The notes under the pieces are model-generated. The model saw only the letters and a list, made by a program, of their open reading frames with translations. It did no database searches and was not told the DNA's origin. Source: Providencia rettgeri (GTDB lineage: Bacteria > Pseudomonadota > Gammaproteobacteria > Enterobacterales > Enterobacteriaceae). Taken from it: a stretch of DNA of 64,000 nucleotides. The position numbers and the translations under genes were made by a program. Positions 17,685 to 27,321 of the stretch are shown here, in pieces. Positions within the stretch are counted from its first letter, which is position 1; every line of letters begins with the position of its first letter. The DNA is taken from positions 2,418,001-2,482,000 of the forward strand of contig NZ_CP096258.1 of the NCBI RefSeq assembly GCF_023205015.1. The letters run 5' to 3'.

Positions 17685-19727
17685 TTATTTATTATTTGAT
17701 AATAACTTAGTGTGTTGGTTAGCCAAATCGACTGCCATTTTCACCGTTTCATCGAGGTATGGATCCGGCCCTTCGTAATCTTTAGGTAAATCATCAATTG
17801 ATTTCAGTAATGGTTTACCTTCTCGAGTATTACGTTCATTTATACGTTTCAATTTTGTCGCTTCAATTTCTGAATCTTCTTTTTGTCGCTCAGCATAGTT
17901 GAGTGAAATAAGATTCTTACTCTCTTTGTTAACTTTATAGCGCGCAATATCTTCATCAATATAGTTGAATTCAGGATCTTTGCTAATACGCGCCAAATGT
18001 TGCGTTTTTATTGGTGATAAATCAGAAGCAACATCACCAACAGGCGTATATTTTGCCGGTGGGATGCTATCCCATGGCAATGCATTATCCTCAAAGCTTT
18101 CACCTGTTTCAGCTGGATCTTGGCCTGTAGGCATGACCACATCAGGGGTTACCCCTTCACGTTGTGTACTACCGCCATTAACCCGGTAAAACTTCTGAAT
18201 GGTATACTGGACAGAACCTAATGAAGGCCATTCTGGTTTTAGCATTTGATCGTAAACACGGCTCAGACTACGGTGCTGCTGAACGGTACCTTTACCAAAA
18301 GTCGGCTCGCCCACAATCATCGCCCTACCGTAATCTTGCATTGCCGCTGCAAAAATTTCAGATGCAGATGCACTAAAACGATCGACTAAAACAACGAGAG
18401 GACCTTTATAGTAAATAACATCGTCATCATCGATATCTTGGCGAACTTGACCGTTATTATCACGAACTTGAACAATTGGCCCTTTCGGAATAAACAGGCC
18501 GGATAACGCAACGGCTTCAGTTAATGCACCACCACCATTACCACGTAAGTCAATAACCAATGCCGAAACATTATCTTTTGCCAAGTTTTGCAATTGTGTT
18601 TTAACATCATTCGTTAAACCGACATAAAAACCAGGAATATCTAAAACAGCGACTTTATCTTTACCTTGCTGCTTAATCGTCAACTTAACCGCTCGGTCTT
18701 CTAACCGGATCTGCTCCCGAACTATCGTGACAATATGTGGCTTCGCCCCTTTAGTATCAGAAACGACTTCTAACCGAACTTTGCTTCCTTTCGGCCCTTT
18801 GATTAAAGCAACCACATCATCAAGGCGCCAACCAACCACATCAACAATCGGCTTACCTGTTTGACCTACACCGATAATTTTATCACCGACTTTTAGCTCT
18901 TTACTTTTAGCTGCTGGGCCTCCAGCAACTAACGAGTTAATAACCGTATTTTCGTCATCTTGCTGTAATACCGCACCAATTCCTTCTAATGATAAACTCA
19001 TTTCTGAATTGAATTGTTCTGTATTACGAGGCGATAAATAACTTGTGTGCGGATCGATTTCACGGGCGAAAGAGTTAACGATCAATTGAAACACATCTTC
19101 ACTTTGCGCTTGCGTTAAACGCCTTAACGCAAAGTTATAACGTTTTGTCAGTTTCTCTTTGATTTCTTTATCATCTTTCCCTGAAAGTTTTAAATTCAAC
19201 CAGTCATAACGCACTTTTTGGTCCCAAAGACGATCAAGTTCTTGCTTGTCTTTGGGCCACGGTGATTTAGAACGGTCAACTTCAATTGAATCAGTCGCAT
19301 TTAAATCGATAGGTTGCTCTAAACGAGCCAATGCATATTTAAAACGCTCGAAACGCCTTTCCTGTGACAGGTTATACAGGTCATAAAACGTATCTAATTT
19401 GCCATCCTCAAGCCACTGACCGACTTTGCCTTTATCTTTGGCGTATTGCTCAATATCATATTGGAGTAAAACATTATGACCAAAATCTAGCATATTAAGA
19501 TAACGGTCAAATATCTTCCCAGAAAACGCATTGTCTAAATCAAATTGACGATAATGTGAGCGAGTGAACCGAGATGTGACTCTTTCACTCACAGTGCCGT
19601 GTTGTACACTCTGTTTTAAGACAGGTAACTGAGCCGCAGTGACCGGAGCCACTGCTTGAGTATTAGCGACCGCACTGCCGAAAGTTGCTAGACTTACCAC
19701 CAGTGCAATTTTAAGAAGTTTGTTCAT
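17685..19727 (-). CDS. prc: Tail-specific protease Prc (Tsp)
   Basis: A 680-residue periplasmic serine protease (E. coli 682 aa). A signal peptide ends around SAVANTQA. An N-terminal helical domain precedes a PDZ domain (about residues 240-325; SLEGIGAVLQQDDEN, GDKIIGVGQ). The catalytic Ser/Lys dyad lies at about S452 (DRFSASASEIFAAAMQDYGR) and K477 (GEPTFGKGTVQQ). Prc degrades proteins with nonpolar C-termini, processes FtsI and, with NlpI, removes the peptidoglycan hydrolase MepS. It starts 19 bp after proQ on the same strand, the conserved proQ-prc pair, so both are probably one transcript. Confidence 0.97.
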   Translation of the reverse strand: MNKLLKIALVVSLATFGSAVANTQAVAPVTAAQLPVLKQSVQHGTVSERVTSRFTRSHYRQFDLDNAFSGKIFDRYLNMLDFGHNVLLQYDIEQYAKDKGKVGQWLEDGKLDTFYDLYNLSQERRFERFKYALARLEQPIDLNATDSIEVDRSKSPWPKDKQELDRLWDQKVRYDWLNLKLSGKDDKEIKEKLTKRYNFALRRLTQAQSEDVFQLIVNSFAREIDPHTSYLSPRNTEQFNSEMSLSLEGIGAVLQQDDENTVINSLVAGGPAAKSKELKVGDKIIGVGQTGKPIVDVVGWRLDDVVALIKGPKGSKVRLEVVSDTKGAKPHIVTIVREQIRLEDRAVKLTIKQQGKDKVAVLDIPGFYVGLTNDVKTQLQNLAKDNVSALVIDLRGNGGGALTEAVALSGLFIPKGPIVQVRDNNGQVRQDIDDDDVIYYKGPLVVLVDRFSASASEIFAAAMQDYGRAMIVGEPTFGKGTVQQHRSLSRVYDQMLKPEWPSLGSVQYTIQKFYRVNGGSTQREGVTPDVVMPTGQDPAETGESFEDNALPWDSIPPAKYTPVGDVASDLSPIKTQHLARISKDPEFNYIDEDIARYKVNKESKNLISLNYAERQKEDSEIEATKLKRINERNTREGKPLLKSIDDLPKDYEGPDPYLDETVKMAVDLANQHTKLLSNNK

Positions 19728-19746
19728 GACCTGATTGACCTCCGTA

Positions 19747-20436
19747 TCAGAACTTTAAATGTTCCGCGCGTACAATCATTGCCAGCCCTGTTGGCAATTG
19801 AACCCTGACACCATCTTTTGCAATTTCCAGCACAGAAGCGTCCATCACACTAGTGCCCACTTTCACTTTCAAAGTTTGGCCAATCTGTAGTGCGTTGATG
19901 TCAGTCACTGATTTCAGGTTTTGCTCTGGAGCTGGTGTATTACGGCGAGGGTTTTTAGCTGATGTATTTTGCGGACGTTCTTTATTCTCTGTTGGACGGC
20001 GGCGAGGCGCTCTTTCTTTAGTTGCATTTTGAGTACGCGGTGTTTTTTCACCCGTTTTTTGTGCAACTGGGCGTTTTTGTGCTTTTTGTTCAGCACGTTG
20101 TGCTTGAACACGAGCTTTAGCCTCAGATAACTGTTGGCGCGCATGAGCAATATGTTCTGCGTCTAATTCACCACAATCTTCACCGTTTAGGTCAACGCGT
20201 TTGGCGCCCTCTTTAACACCGTAAAGATAACGCCAGCTAGAAGTATACATGCGTAATGCAGAACGCAATTGCGTTTTACTAATACCATCTTCTTCTTTTA
20301 AGCACCCTACGATATCTTGAAAAATTCCGACTTTTAACGGACGTGCTTCGCCTTCAGCGATAAAACAGCGAGGAAAACGCTCTGCTAGAAATGCGATAAC
20401 TTCTTTACTACTATTCAACTTAGGTTGATTTTCCAT
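19747..20436 (-). CDS. proQ: RNA chaperone ProQ
   Basis: A 229-residue RNA-binding protein (E. coli 232 aa). The FinO/ProQ domain spans about residues 5-120 (SKEVIAFLAERFPRCF, KTQLRSALRMYTSSWRYLYGVKEGAKRVDL). A Lys/Arg-rich unstructured linker follows (about 125-175), then a C-terminal Tudor-like domain (IGQTLKVKVGTSVMDASVLEI). It binds structured 3' ends of many sRNAs and mRNAs. The frame extends 16 codons upstream, but the family starts at MENQPKLNSSKEVI, so I chose 20436. It lies immediately upstream of prc, which it overlaps in transcription. Confidence 0.97.
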   Translation of the reverse strand: MENQPKLNSSKEVIAFLAERFPRCFIAEGEARPLKVGIFQDIVGCLKEEDGISKTQLRSALRMYTSSWRYLYGVKEGAKRVDLNGEDCGELDAEHIAHARQQLSEAKARVQAQRAEQKAQKRPVAQKTGEKTPRTQNATKERAPRRRPTENKERPQNTSAKNPRRNTPAPEQNLKSVTDINALQIGQTLKVKVGTSVMDASVLEIAKDGVRVQLPTGLAMIVRAEHLKF

Positions 20437-20546
20437 GAAATTTCCTGATAACAACGATTTTGCCAACCTCACGGGCATGAACAAGCCGACATTATAATCG
20501 TGTTGCTGACAATTGCCACGTTACTATTAATTTAACTGACCATTAT

Positions 20547-21029
20547 TTAATGATATTTAGGCATAGAACACATTGCCAAGTGTTGACACAACTGGCTTAC
20601 AAGGTGCAGTAACCCTTTTTCATCCTCTTGGTCGAATTGGCTAATATTTGGGCTATCGATATCTAAAACCCCGATAGTTTGCCCATTAACGACCAAAGGA
20701 AAGACAATTTCTGCGTTACTAGCTGCATCACAGGCAATATGACCTGGGAATGCATGAACATCTTCTATACGCTGAACTTGGTTATTGGTAAAGGCTGTTC
20801 CACAAACGCCTTTACCAAAAGGGATCCGCACACACGCAACCTTACCTTGGAAAGGCCCCAGTACTAATTCTTGCCCATTACTGAGATAAAAACCAGCCCA
20901 GTTAACGCCTTCTAAACATTCATATAAAAACGCACTGGTATTTGCTAAGGTTGCAATTAAATCATACTCACCTGCAAGTAGAGCAGAGAGATTGTCTGAA
21001 AGTTCAAGATAATACTTCTTTTTATCCAT
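20547..21029 (-). CDS. msrC: Free methionine-(R)-sulfoxide reductase MsrC
   Basis: A 160-residue single-GAF-domain enzyme (E. coli YebR 165 aa). It reduces free L-methionine-R-sulfoxide using thioredoxin. The three redox cysteines appear in VACVRIPFG, GVCGTAF and GHIACDAASN. The substrate-pocket region NWAGFYL and the VLDIDSPN loop are conserved. It lies upstream of proQ on the same strand, separated by 110 bp, and divergent from letA, as in E. coli (yebR-yebST). A repair role against oxidised methionine in the cytosol fits the family. Confidence 0.95.
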   Translation of the reverse strand: MDKKKYYLELSDNLSALLAGEYDLIATLANTSAFLYECLEGVNWAGFYLSNGQELVLGPFQGKVACVRIPFGKGVCGTAFTNNQVQRIEDVHAFPGHIACDAASNAEIVFPLVVNGQTIGVLDIDSPNISQFDQEDEKGLLHLVSQLCQHLAMCSMPKYH

Positions 21030-21161
21030 AATTATTTCTTGTAATAATCAAGCAATTAATCAAATATTTGTAAGCGTAGTCCTAAGATTACCAATTTGTC
21101 ACTTTGAGGTAAATTCTTTTACACTAGATTACATCTAGGTAACCACCTAAAATGAGTCAAT

Positions 21162-22388
21162 ATGAGCCACATTAATCACTCTGATTTGCTTTTTCAACGC
21201 TGTAATCATTGCAATCAGAAACTACTAACTCCTCAATTCAGCAGACGGCAAGTCGTTATTTGCCCTCGCTGTCAGAGCCAACTTAATGATGGGCGGTCTT
21301 GGTCACTTAACCGTTTATCGATATTGGCTGTCACATTATTAATGCTTGCTCCTATTGCATTTTGGCAACCACTCATTTCTATTCATTTATTAGGAAGCCA
21401 AATCAACGCAAATGTCATTGAAGGTATTCACTTAATTAACCAACAGGGGGACCCATTTACAGCCAGTATAGTGGCTTTTTGTGCTATTGCCGCCCCCTTG
21501 TTATTACCAATTTTAATTTTATTGTTATCCATTGGTCAGCGCATCAATTTGAACCTCCGGCCTATCCTTTTAGTGCTAGGGCATATCAAAGAGTGGGTTA
21601 TGTTAGATGTTTACCTGATAGCATTAGGTATTGCCGCCATTAAAATGCAAGATTACGCAAGTGTATTCATTGGACATGGTTTAGTCGCTTTTATTACCAT
21701 GTCGATTCTCAGCTTATTAATTCTCATCCATATGAACCTAGATGAGCTATGGCATAAGTTTTATCCCACGAATAATAAAAAAGCTCAAGATAGCACATTA
21801 GCTTGTACTGCCTGTCATTACACTGGGCCTGCGAATTGGAATGGGAAATGCAGGCGATGCCATCGTCCTCTTCATTTTCGGGAACCTCATAGCTTACAAA
21901 AAACCTGGGCCGCACTAATTGCTGCCATGGTGTTATTATTTCCTGCTAATTTAATGCCAATCTCTATTTTTTATCTCAATGGACAGCGTTTAGAGGACAC
22001 CATCTATTCTGGCGTCGTTTCTTTAATTGATACAGGTAACTGGCCAATCGCAATTATTGTATTCATCGCCAGTATATTAGTTCCATTTATTAAGATTATT
22101 ATCATGATATTGCTACTATTTTCTATCCATTTGAAAAGCAATACTGATCCTATTCTACGTATGAAATTACTCAAGTTTGTTTCATGGATTGGTCGTTGGT
22201 CCATGTTGGATTTATTTGTCATTGCCTTAATGATGACACTTGTTAATCGAGATCAGCTGATGTCTTTTACTATGGGGCCTGCCGCTCTGTATTTTGGTTC
22301 AGCCGTTATTTTAACAATTTTGGCTGTTGAGTGGTTAGATAGCCGTTTAATTTGGGATTCTTATGGAAAATCAAAACCCGCAAAATGA
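21162..22388 (+). CDS. letA: Intermembrane lipid transport membrane protein LetA (YebS)
   Basis: A 408-residue inner membrane protein of the PqiA family. It has two tandem halves, each with a zinc-ribbon (C14-x2-C17 and C34-x2-C37; then CTACHYT...CRRCHRP around residue 213) followed by four membrane helices. LetA works with the periplasmic LetB tunnel to move lipids between the inner and outer membranes. The last 26 bp overlap the start of letB, so the two are translationally coupled. Conserved PANLMPISIFYLNGQ and WSMLDLFVIALMMTLV match E. coli YebS well. Confidence 0.95.
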   Translation: MSHINHSDLLFQRCNHCNQKLLTPQFSRRQVVICPRCQSQLNDGRSWSLNRLSILAVTLLMLAPIAFWQPLISIHLLGSQINANVIEGIHLINQQGDPFTASIVAFCAIAAPLLLPILILLLSIGQRINLNLRPILLVLGHIKEWVMLDVYLIALGIAAIKMQDYASVFIGHGLVAFITMSILSLLILIHMNLDELWHKFYPTNNKKAQDSTLACTACHYTGPANWNGKCRRCHRPLHFREPHSLQKTWAALIAAMVLLFPANLMPISIFYLNGQRLEDTIYSGVVSLIDTGNWPIAIIVFIASILVPFIKIIIMILLLFSIHLKSNTDPILRMKLLKFVSWIGRWSMLDLFVIALMMTLVNRDQLMSFTMGPAALYFGSAVILTILAVEWLDSRLIWDSYGKSKPAK

Positions 22389-24702
22389 ACCCTCTGAGGA
22401 AATATCAGAAGCCATATTGCGTAAACGCAAACAAATTTCGCCTTTCTGGCTATTGCCTTTGGTCGCTATTTTTATCGCAGGCTGGCTTTTGTTTCAACAT
22501 TGGACTGAACGAGGTACAGATATCACGATTGAATTTACATCTGCGCCTGGTGTTGTCGCCAACCGAACACCTATCCGATACCAAGGCGTAGAAGTTGGCT
22601 TAGTACAATCCGTTGCTATCAGCAAAAATATGAAAACCATTATTGTGACCGCTAGTGTGAATAAAGATATGCGGCCGGCCCTAAATTCAGGCACTAAATT
22701 TTGGTTAGTCACCCCCAAAGCATCATTGGCTGGCGTTTCTGGCCTTGATGCTCTGGTTGGAGGAAATTACATTGGCATGTTACCCAGCACGGGAACAGAG
22801 CAGTTCTCTTTTGTTGCACAAGATACGCCCCCACAACTCAATATTGATAAAGGTGAGTTACTTATTCACCTTACAGCCCCAGATCTAGGCTCATTGAATG
22901 AGAACTCCCCTATTTATTACCGGAAAGTGCCTGTTGGTTATATTTCGGACTACACTATTTTACCTGATAACAACGGCGTTTCCATTTCTGCGGTAGTAAA
23001 AAAACCTTATGTTCACTTGGTTCGTAAAGAGAGCCAGTTTTGGAATGTATCAGGGCTTCAAGGCAATTTTGACCTTAAGTCTGGCGCGAGCCTAAAAATG
23101 GAAAGCCTTTCTGCCGTTATAAATGGCGCCATTGCTTTTGACTCACCACAAAACAGCCCACAAGCGGAAGAAGGGCAAAAATTTGTTCTACAAAGTAGTA
23201 AAAAAATCGTTAAAACCGAAGAACAAGATGGCAAATCTCCCCTTATGCTAACACTTTGGGCACACGATACTTACGGTGTCGATAAAGAGCAACCTATTGT
23301 TTATAAAGGTATCCAGATTGGTGAAGTGTTACAGCGTCACCTAGAAGCTGAGAAAGTCAATTTTAGTATCTTAATATATGATGAGTTCAAGCACCTTGTT
23401 CGTGAAGATAGTAAATTTATCGCAAATAGCCGAATGGATATCCAATTAGGCCTTAATGGAGTGCAATTCCAAGGCGCCACCCCTCAAGAATGGCTAGATG
23501 GCGGCATTCATTTAATTGCAGGACAAAGCAAAGAAAAACTCCCTGAAACGTTTCCTTTATATCGTAATGATGATAATGCAAAAGCGGGTATTTTGGGGGC
23601 TTTACCGCCTACCACTATCACCCTCAACACTACGACACTACCCGATATCCAAGCGGGCTCTGTTGTTCTTTATCGCCAATTTGCCGTCGGTAAAATCATT
23701 GCCATTAAACCAACTAAATCCGGGTTTGCGATCAATGTAAATATTTCAAATGAATATCTTCACTTACTCACTGAAAACAGTGTATTTTGGGCTGAAGGTG
23801 GCGCAAAAGTTCAGCTTAATAGTAACGGTTTAACCGTTCAAGCTGCACCACTGAGCCGAGCCATTAGCGGTGCTATTAGCTTTGATAACCTTGATGGTAG
23901 CGTCGCCAATACCGCTCGCCAACACACACTTTATCCAAATGAAACCTCAGCTAAAGCGATAGGAAGCATCATTACCTTAACAACATTTGATGCATCAAAA
24001 CTCTCAGAAGGCATGCCTATCCGTTATTTGGGCATCAATATTGGCCAAATTGAATCATTAAAATTGTCATCTGATAAACGTGAAGTGCAAGCAAAGGCGA
24101 TCCTATACCCTGAATATGTCAGCACTTTTACCAAACTAGGAAGTCGTTTCGCTGTTGTAACCCCTGAATTATCGCCCGCGGGTTTAAATAATTTAGATAG
24201 TATATTACAACCCTATATTAGCGCAGAACCGGGACGTAATAATAAAACCCGTTATCAATTTGAGTTACAAGCTGCAAATATTACAGACTCGCGTTATCTA
24301 GACGGTTTAACTATTTACCTTGATGCGAGTGATGTCGGCTCCGTTCAAGTTGGCACGCCTATTTTATTTAGAGGCCTAGAGGTCGGTGTTGTTACCGGTC
24401 TATATTTGGGAGAGCTTTCCGATCGTGTATATGTTGCCACACGCATTGGCAAGGAGTACCAATATCTGATTCGCAGCAATACCGAGTTTTGGCAATCCTC
24501 CGGTTTTAATTTTTCATTTGGTTTAACGGGTGGCGTTGCTAAAAGCGGAACTTTCAAACAGTTTGTGCGTGGTGGTATCTCCTTCGCAACCCCGCCGTCA
24601 GTACCTTTAGCCCCACAAGCTAAGCCTGAACAGCATTTCATCCTAAAATTGGAACCCCCTAAAGATTACATGGCATGGGGAACGTCTATCCCTAAAAAAT
24701 AA
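22363..24702 (+). CDS. letB: Intermembrane lipid transport tunnel protein LetB (YebT), six MCE domains
   Basis: A 779-residue membrane-anchored protein (helix about residues 27-46). By comparison with E. coli LetB (877 aa, seven MCE domains) I count six: starting about residues 52, 163, 287, 416, 533 and 647. The first two match E. coli MCE1 and 2; the third starts PLMLTLWAHDTYGVDKEQP, which matches E. coli MCE4. The whole third domain is absent, with a clean in-frame join near residues 270-285. LetB stacks rings into a hydrophobic tunnel across the periplasm, so one fewer ring should shorten the tube. It is coupled to letA and otherwise intact, ending in WGTSIPKK. Confidence 0.95.
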   Translation: MENQNPQNEPSEEISEAILRKRKQISPFWLLPLVAIFIAGWLLFQHWTERGTDITIEFTSAPGVVANRTPIRYQGVEVGLVQSVAISKNMKTIIVTASVNKDMRPALNSGTKFWLVTPKASLAGVSGLDALVGGNYIGMLPSTGTEQFSFVAQDTPPQLNIDKGELLIHLTAPDLGSLNENSPIYYRKVPVGYISDYTILPDNNGVSISAVVKKPYVHLVRKESQFWNVSGLQGNFDLKSGASLKMESLSAVINGAIAFDSPQNSPQAEEGQKFVLQSSKKIVKTEEQDGKSPLMLTLWAHDTYGVDKEQPIVYKGIQIGEVLQRHLEAEKVNFSILIYDEFKHLVREDSKFIANSRMDIQLGLNGVQFQGATPQEWLDGGIHLIAGQSKEKLPETFPLYRNDDNAKAGILGALPPTTITLNTTTLPDIQAGSVVLYRQFAVGKIIAIKPTKSGFAINVNISNEYLHLLTENSVFWAEGGAKVQLNSNGLTVQAAPLSRAISGAISFDNLDGSVANTARQHTLYPNETSAKAIGSIITLTTFDASKLSEGMPIRYLGINIGQIESLKLSSDKREVQAKAILYPEYVSTFTKLGSRFAVVTPELSPAGLNNLDSILQPYISAEPGRNNKTRYQFELQAANITDSRYLDGLTIYLDASDVGSVQVGTPILFRGLEVGVVTGLYLGELSDRVYVATRIGKEYQYLIRSNTEFWQSSGFNFSFGLTGGVAKSGTFKQFVRGGISFATPPSVPLAPQAKPEQHFILKLEPPKDYMAWGTSIPKK

Positions 24703-24710
24703 CCACTATT

Positions 24711-24745
24711 AGGGTGCATATTAACCACATATTGCACCCTTTCCT
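24711..24745 (+). terminator. Weak terminator after letB
   Basis: AGGGTGCA pairs with TGCACCCT over a 14-base loop, with only a short T-run after it. Confidence 0.45.
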
Positions 24746-24850
24746 AATACACACCATAAAAATTATTTTGGAAATTAATTCCATTTGTACTATGCTTAAC
24801 TTCGTTGGGCTGATTATATATGGTTAAAATGGATAAAGTGAGGTGCAGTT

Positions 24851-25084
24851 ATGTGTATTGTGAAATTGAAAATATCTTCCTATGAAATTAATGATGCGAT
24901 TATGGCTTCCCACAAAAGCGATACCGTTAGTATTCCGTGTGATTCTGATACTGACTTCTGCATGCAACTTGATGGATGGGACGAACATACAAGTATCCCG
25001 GCAACTTTAGATGAGAAGCCAGTCTTACTCTACCGTGATCGTTATGACAAAGAAAATCATCATTGGGTGATGAAACTAGCTTAA
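24851..25084 (+). CDS. yebV: DUF1480 family protein YebV
   Basis: A 77-residue protein matching E. coli YebV (78 aa). The core VSIPCDSDTDFCMQLDGWDEHTSIPA and the C-terminal LLYRDRYDKENHHWVMKLA align closely. A GAGGT ribosome site precedes the ATG. It has no signal peptide or membrane segment and no assigned function. It keeps the E. coli position just after letAB. Confidence 0.88.
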   Translation: MCIVKLKISSYEINDAIMASHKSDTVSIPCDSDTDFCMQLDGWDEHTSIPATLDEKPVLLYRDRYDKENHHWVMKLA

Positions 25085-25177
25085 TCATTTTATTTGTAAG
25101 CTTAGGCGAGTGGCTAAGTATATAAATAGACAAGAACTGATAAGCTGATATGAAATGAAAACGAATAAAATTATAGG

Positions 25178-25274
25178 CAAAAAAAGAGGCCTGGTAGATT
25201 CCGATTACCGGGCCTTGGGAAATGGCTCTGGCAGAGCCGTGCGCTAAAATTGCCATTGAGACGTAACAAAGTAC
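25178..25274 (-). ncRNA. sdsR: Stationary-phase small RNA SdsR (RyeB)
   Basis: The minus strand reads TTTTAGCGCACGGCTCT then AGAGCCATTTCCC, the conserved core of E. coli and Salmonella SdsR. It is followed by a 10-bp stem (AGGCCCGGTA / TACCAGGCCT) and seven T, the Rho-independent terminator where Hfq binds. A sigma-S-like -10 element (CTAGTATTA, 25281-25288) sits about 7 bases before the proposed 5' end at 25274, giving about 97 nt (E. coli 104). The neighbour yebY is the same as in E. coli. SdsR is a sigma-S-dependent regulator of ompD, mutS, tolC and others in enterobacteria. Targets here are not tested. Confidence 0.92.
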
Positions 25275-25505
25275 ACTCTAATACTAGCCTTCAATGCACG
25301 TTCTTACCATGTTTATTATCAATAATTTTACATATTATTAACACAATTTATTTCTTAATTTTCTAAAGTTGAACTATTTGTTTAATAGGTTGAACCTATA
25401 CATGCAATAACTCAAACCTTTCAATCAATCAACGCATTGAATAATATTGATAATTTTCTAATTCTCCACATCCCTTATAGGCTGATAATTTAATTAGCAA
25501 TACAC

Positions 25506-25853
25506 TTAATTGCCTATACACAATTTTTTTGCCGCTTCTTTTATCGGCAATATTCTTTCCTCTACTGACTTGGCGCTATCAATAGGCTTAAGGAGTACAT
25601 CAATTGGTTGCGCTTTGATCTCTTTCTTATTCATCAGCTCAGTCGCTATTTCATTGAGTGGATATTGCATTAATGTGGCAGGGTTAATGACGACCAAAGC
25701 CCCATTATGGCGGCACTCTAACATGACCTCCTCACGAGTAAATGGCCAATCAGCACCAAATTGTGTTTTACTCACAGATGTTAACGGTGCAGAAAAAGCC
25801 GTACTCACAGTTCCACCCAATAATAGAGAGCAAATAATGAGTTTAAGTTTCAT
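25506..25853 (-). CDS. yebY: Periplasmic DUF2511 protein YebY
   Basis: A 115-residue secreted protein (E. coli YebY 113 aa). The signal peptide ends near STAFSA, and the mature protein carries the family segments LTSVSKTQFGADWPFTREEV, LECRHNGALVVINPATLMQYPLN and two cysteines (one near the C-terminus, KKLCIGN). The function is unknown. It is the last gene of the yobA-yebZ-yebY copper-related group on the minus strand. I chose the ATG at 25853; the longer frame start has no Shine-Dalgarno. Confidence 0.9.
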   Translation of the reverse strand: MKLKLIICSLLLGGTVSTAFSAPLTSVSKTQFGADWPFTREEVMLECRHNGALVVINPATLMQYPLNEIATELMNKKEIKAQPIDVLLKPIDSAKSVEERILPIKEAAKKLCIGN

Positions 25854-25917
25854 GATAATGACCTTATTGAACATTAAATATATCGTTGCATATTATCAAT
25901 TAAATATAAAAGTTTCG

Positions 25918-26814
25918 CTATATTGGTTGGTAGCTTGCAAAAATCGCCACAGAAAGGATCGCCATAGTGCCTAGCAATAACTCAACCCAACTGTTAATGA
26001 TTAGGTAATTCACCCGCCCTTTTTGCCTAATGTTCGGTACGATGTAATAGCGATTGATAATAGCTAACAAAAGCATTCCCCCCACTAAAATGATCTTAAG
26101 CCAAAGTAGTGATTGGTATTCTGACCCCGAGTAGTTTAATGGCCAGCCAGGCAAAAGAATTACCGCACTGATGACACCCGTTATAATAACCAGTGCAACA
26201 GCGATATGGCCCAAACGTGAAAAACGCATCATGGTATTCACAATGTGTTTATCCATCCCTTCCGCCATCTCTTTTTTATTGCGTAAAAATTGAATGCAAA
26301 TTAAAAATGGCCACAGACCACCAAACCAATAGGCCGAACTAATAAGATGAACAAACTGATTAATGCGATGAAGCACCCCGATTGCGCCATCATGCATCGC
26401 TGCGTGCCCAATAAAAGCATGCAGACCAAGTAAGATGACCGAAAAGATTAATATTAACGTTAATCGTAATTTGGTAGGCTTTACAAATAAAACCAAGAGT
26501 AATAATACCGATGACAAAAGTTCCCAACGCCATATTTGACCGAATGACGTCCCGAGTACCCCTTGCCATATCGCCCAGTCGATACTATCTTCCCAACCAT
26601 CCCCCATCAAACCTGCTTGCGCAAGCATCCAGCTAAAGGTCGTTAATACAGTAACGATAGCGCAAAAGAAAATGCCTTTATTCAAATAGCGGCTTAGTAA
26701 ATAATTAAATGACCCGCGGCTAAGTAACACTGCAAATATTGACATTCCGCACATCAATATTGCAGCGATAAAATGAACAAAGCGAATAAGTGTGTAAAAA
26801 GCTTCTAGTGACAT
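25918..26814 (-). CDS. yebZ: CopD-family copper resistance membrane protein YebZ
   Basis: A 298-residue inner membrane protein with about eight helices. Typical CopD features are seen: AFYTLIRFVHFIAAILMCGMSIF at the N-terminus, a HRINQFVHLISSAYWFGGLWPF segment with conserved His residues, and FSRLGHIAVALVIITGVISA. CopD proteins work with CopC in copper handling at the inner membrane. Its start codon lies 1 bp from the stop of yobA, so the pair is tightly coupled. E. coli has the same order yobA-yebZ-yebY. Confidence 0.93.
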   Translation of the reverse strand: MSLEAFYTLIRFVHFIAAILMCGMSIFAVLLSRGSFNYLLSRYLNKGIFFCAIVTVLTTFSWMLAQAGLMGDGWEDSIDWAIWQGVLGTSFGQIWRWELLSSVLLLLVLFVKPTKLRLTLILIFSVILLGLHAFIGHAAMHDGAIGVLHRINQFVHLISSAYWFGGLWPFLICIQFLRNKKEMAEGMDKHIVNTMMRFSRLGHIAVALVIITGVISAVILLPGWPLNYSGSEYQSLLWLKIILVGGMLLLAIINRYYIVPNIRQKGRVNYLIINSWVELLLGTMAILSVAIFASYQPI

Positions 26815-26815
26815 A

Positions 26816-27202
26816 TTATTTCACTGCAAAGCTATACGTTCCTTTTGTTTTATGTCCGTCGACAGAAACGACGCTCCAATTAACGTCATATTTTCCCGCA
26901 ATGAGTTTGTCTTCCACAGGAACAATCACTTTAGTATCGTTAGTTGGATCTAACGTTGCTTTACCAGTTTTTACTATTTTATTTTCAGGCCCAATAATGC
27001 TGACTTTAGTAAAGTTAACTTCAATACCTTCAGAAAAGCTTAATGTGATGGACTCAGGTGCTTGTTCTACTGCTGTACCTTCAGCTGGAAGCTGGTCTTT
27101 TAAATGCGCATGTGCAAATGCTTGCTGGAAAGACATTCCTAAAAAAAGAACGGCAACTGCGCTGATTTTGCGCCATGAAGATTTAATAGGGTTAATTGGC
27201 AT
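26816..27202 (-). CDS. yobA: CopC-domain periplasmic copper-binding protein YobA
   Basis: A 128-residue CopC-like protein. The signal peptide ends at FQQAFA, so the mature protein would start with His31 in HAHLKDQLPAEG. This creates the N-terminal histidine brace used by many CopC proteins to bind Cu2+. The second ligand region VSVDGHKTKGTYSF (Asp, His) near the C-terminus is conserved. It is the first gene of a three-gene operon with yebZ and yebY. A probable role is copper supply or protection in the periplasm. Confidence 0.94.
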   Translation of the reverse strand: MPINPIKSSWRKISAVAVLFLGMSFQQAFAHAHLKDQLPAEGTAVEQAPESITLSFSEGIEVNFTKVSIIGPENKIVKTGKATLDPTNDTKVIVPVEDKLIAGKYDVNWSVVSVDGHKTKGTYSFAVK

Positions 27203-27321
27203 AGTAACCTCTTAATTTGCAGGTGAATTTAGAATAATTGCCAATCATTATACGGAAAACAAACCATTTTACCGCTTAAAAATGGGTTTTATCGCCCTAT
27301 CCTGTGAGTTTTCACACAAAA

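Noticed and set aside
27222..27255. Fur-like sequence upstream of yobA
   Set aside because: Only the right half (AATCATTAT) fits, and the left half is shifted by one base, so support is too weak.
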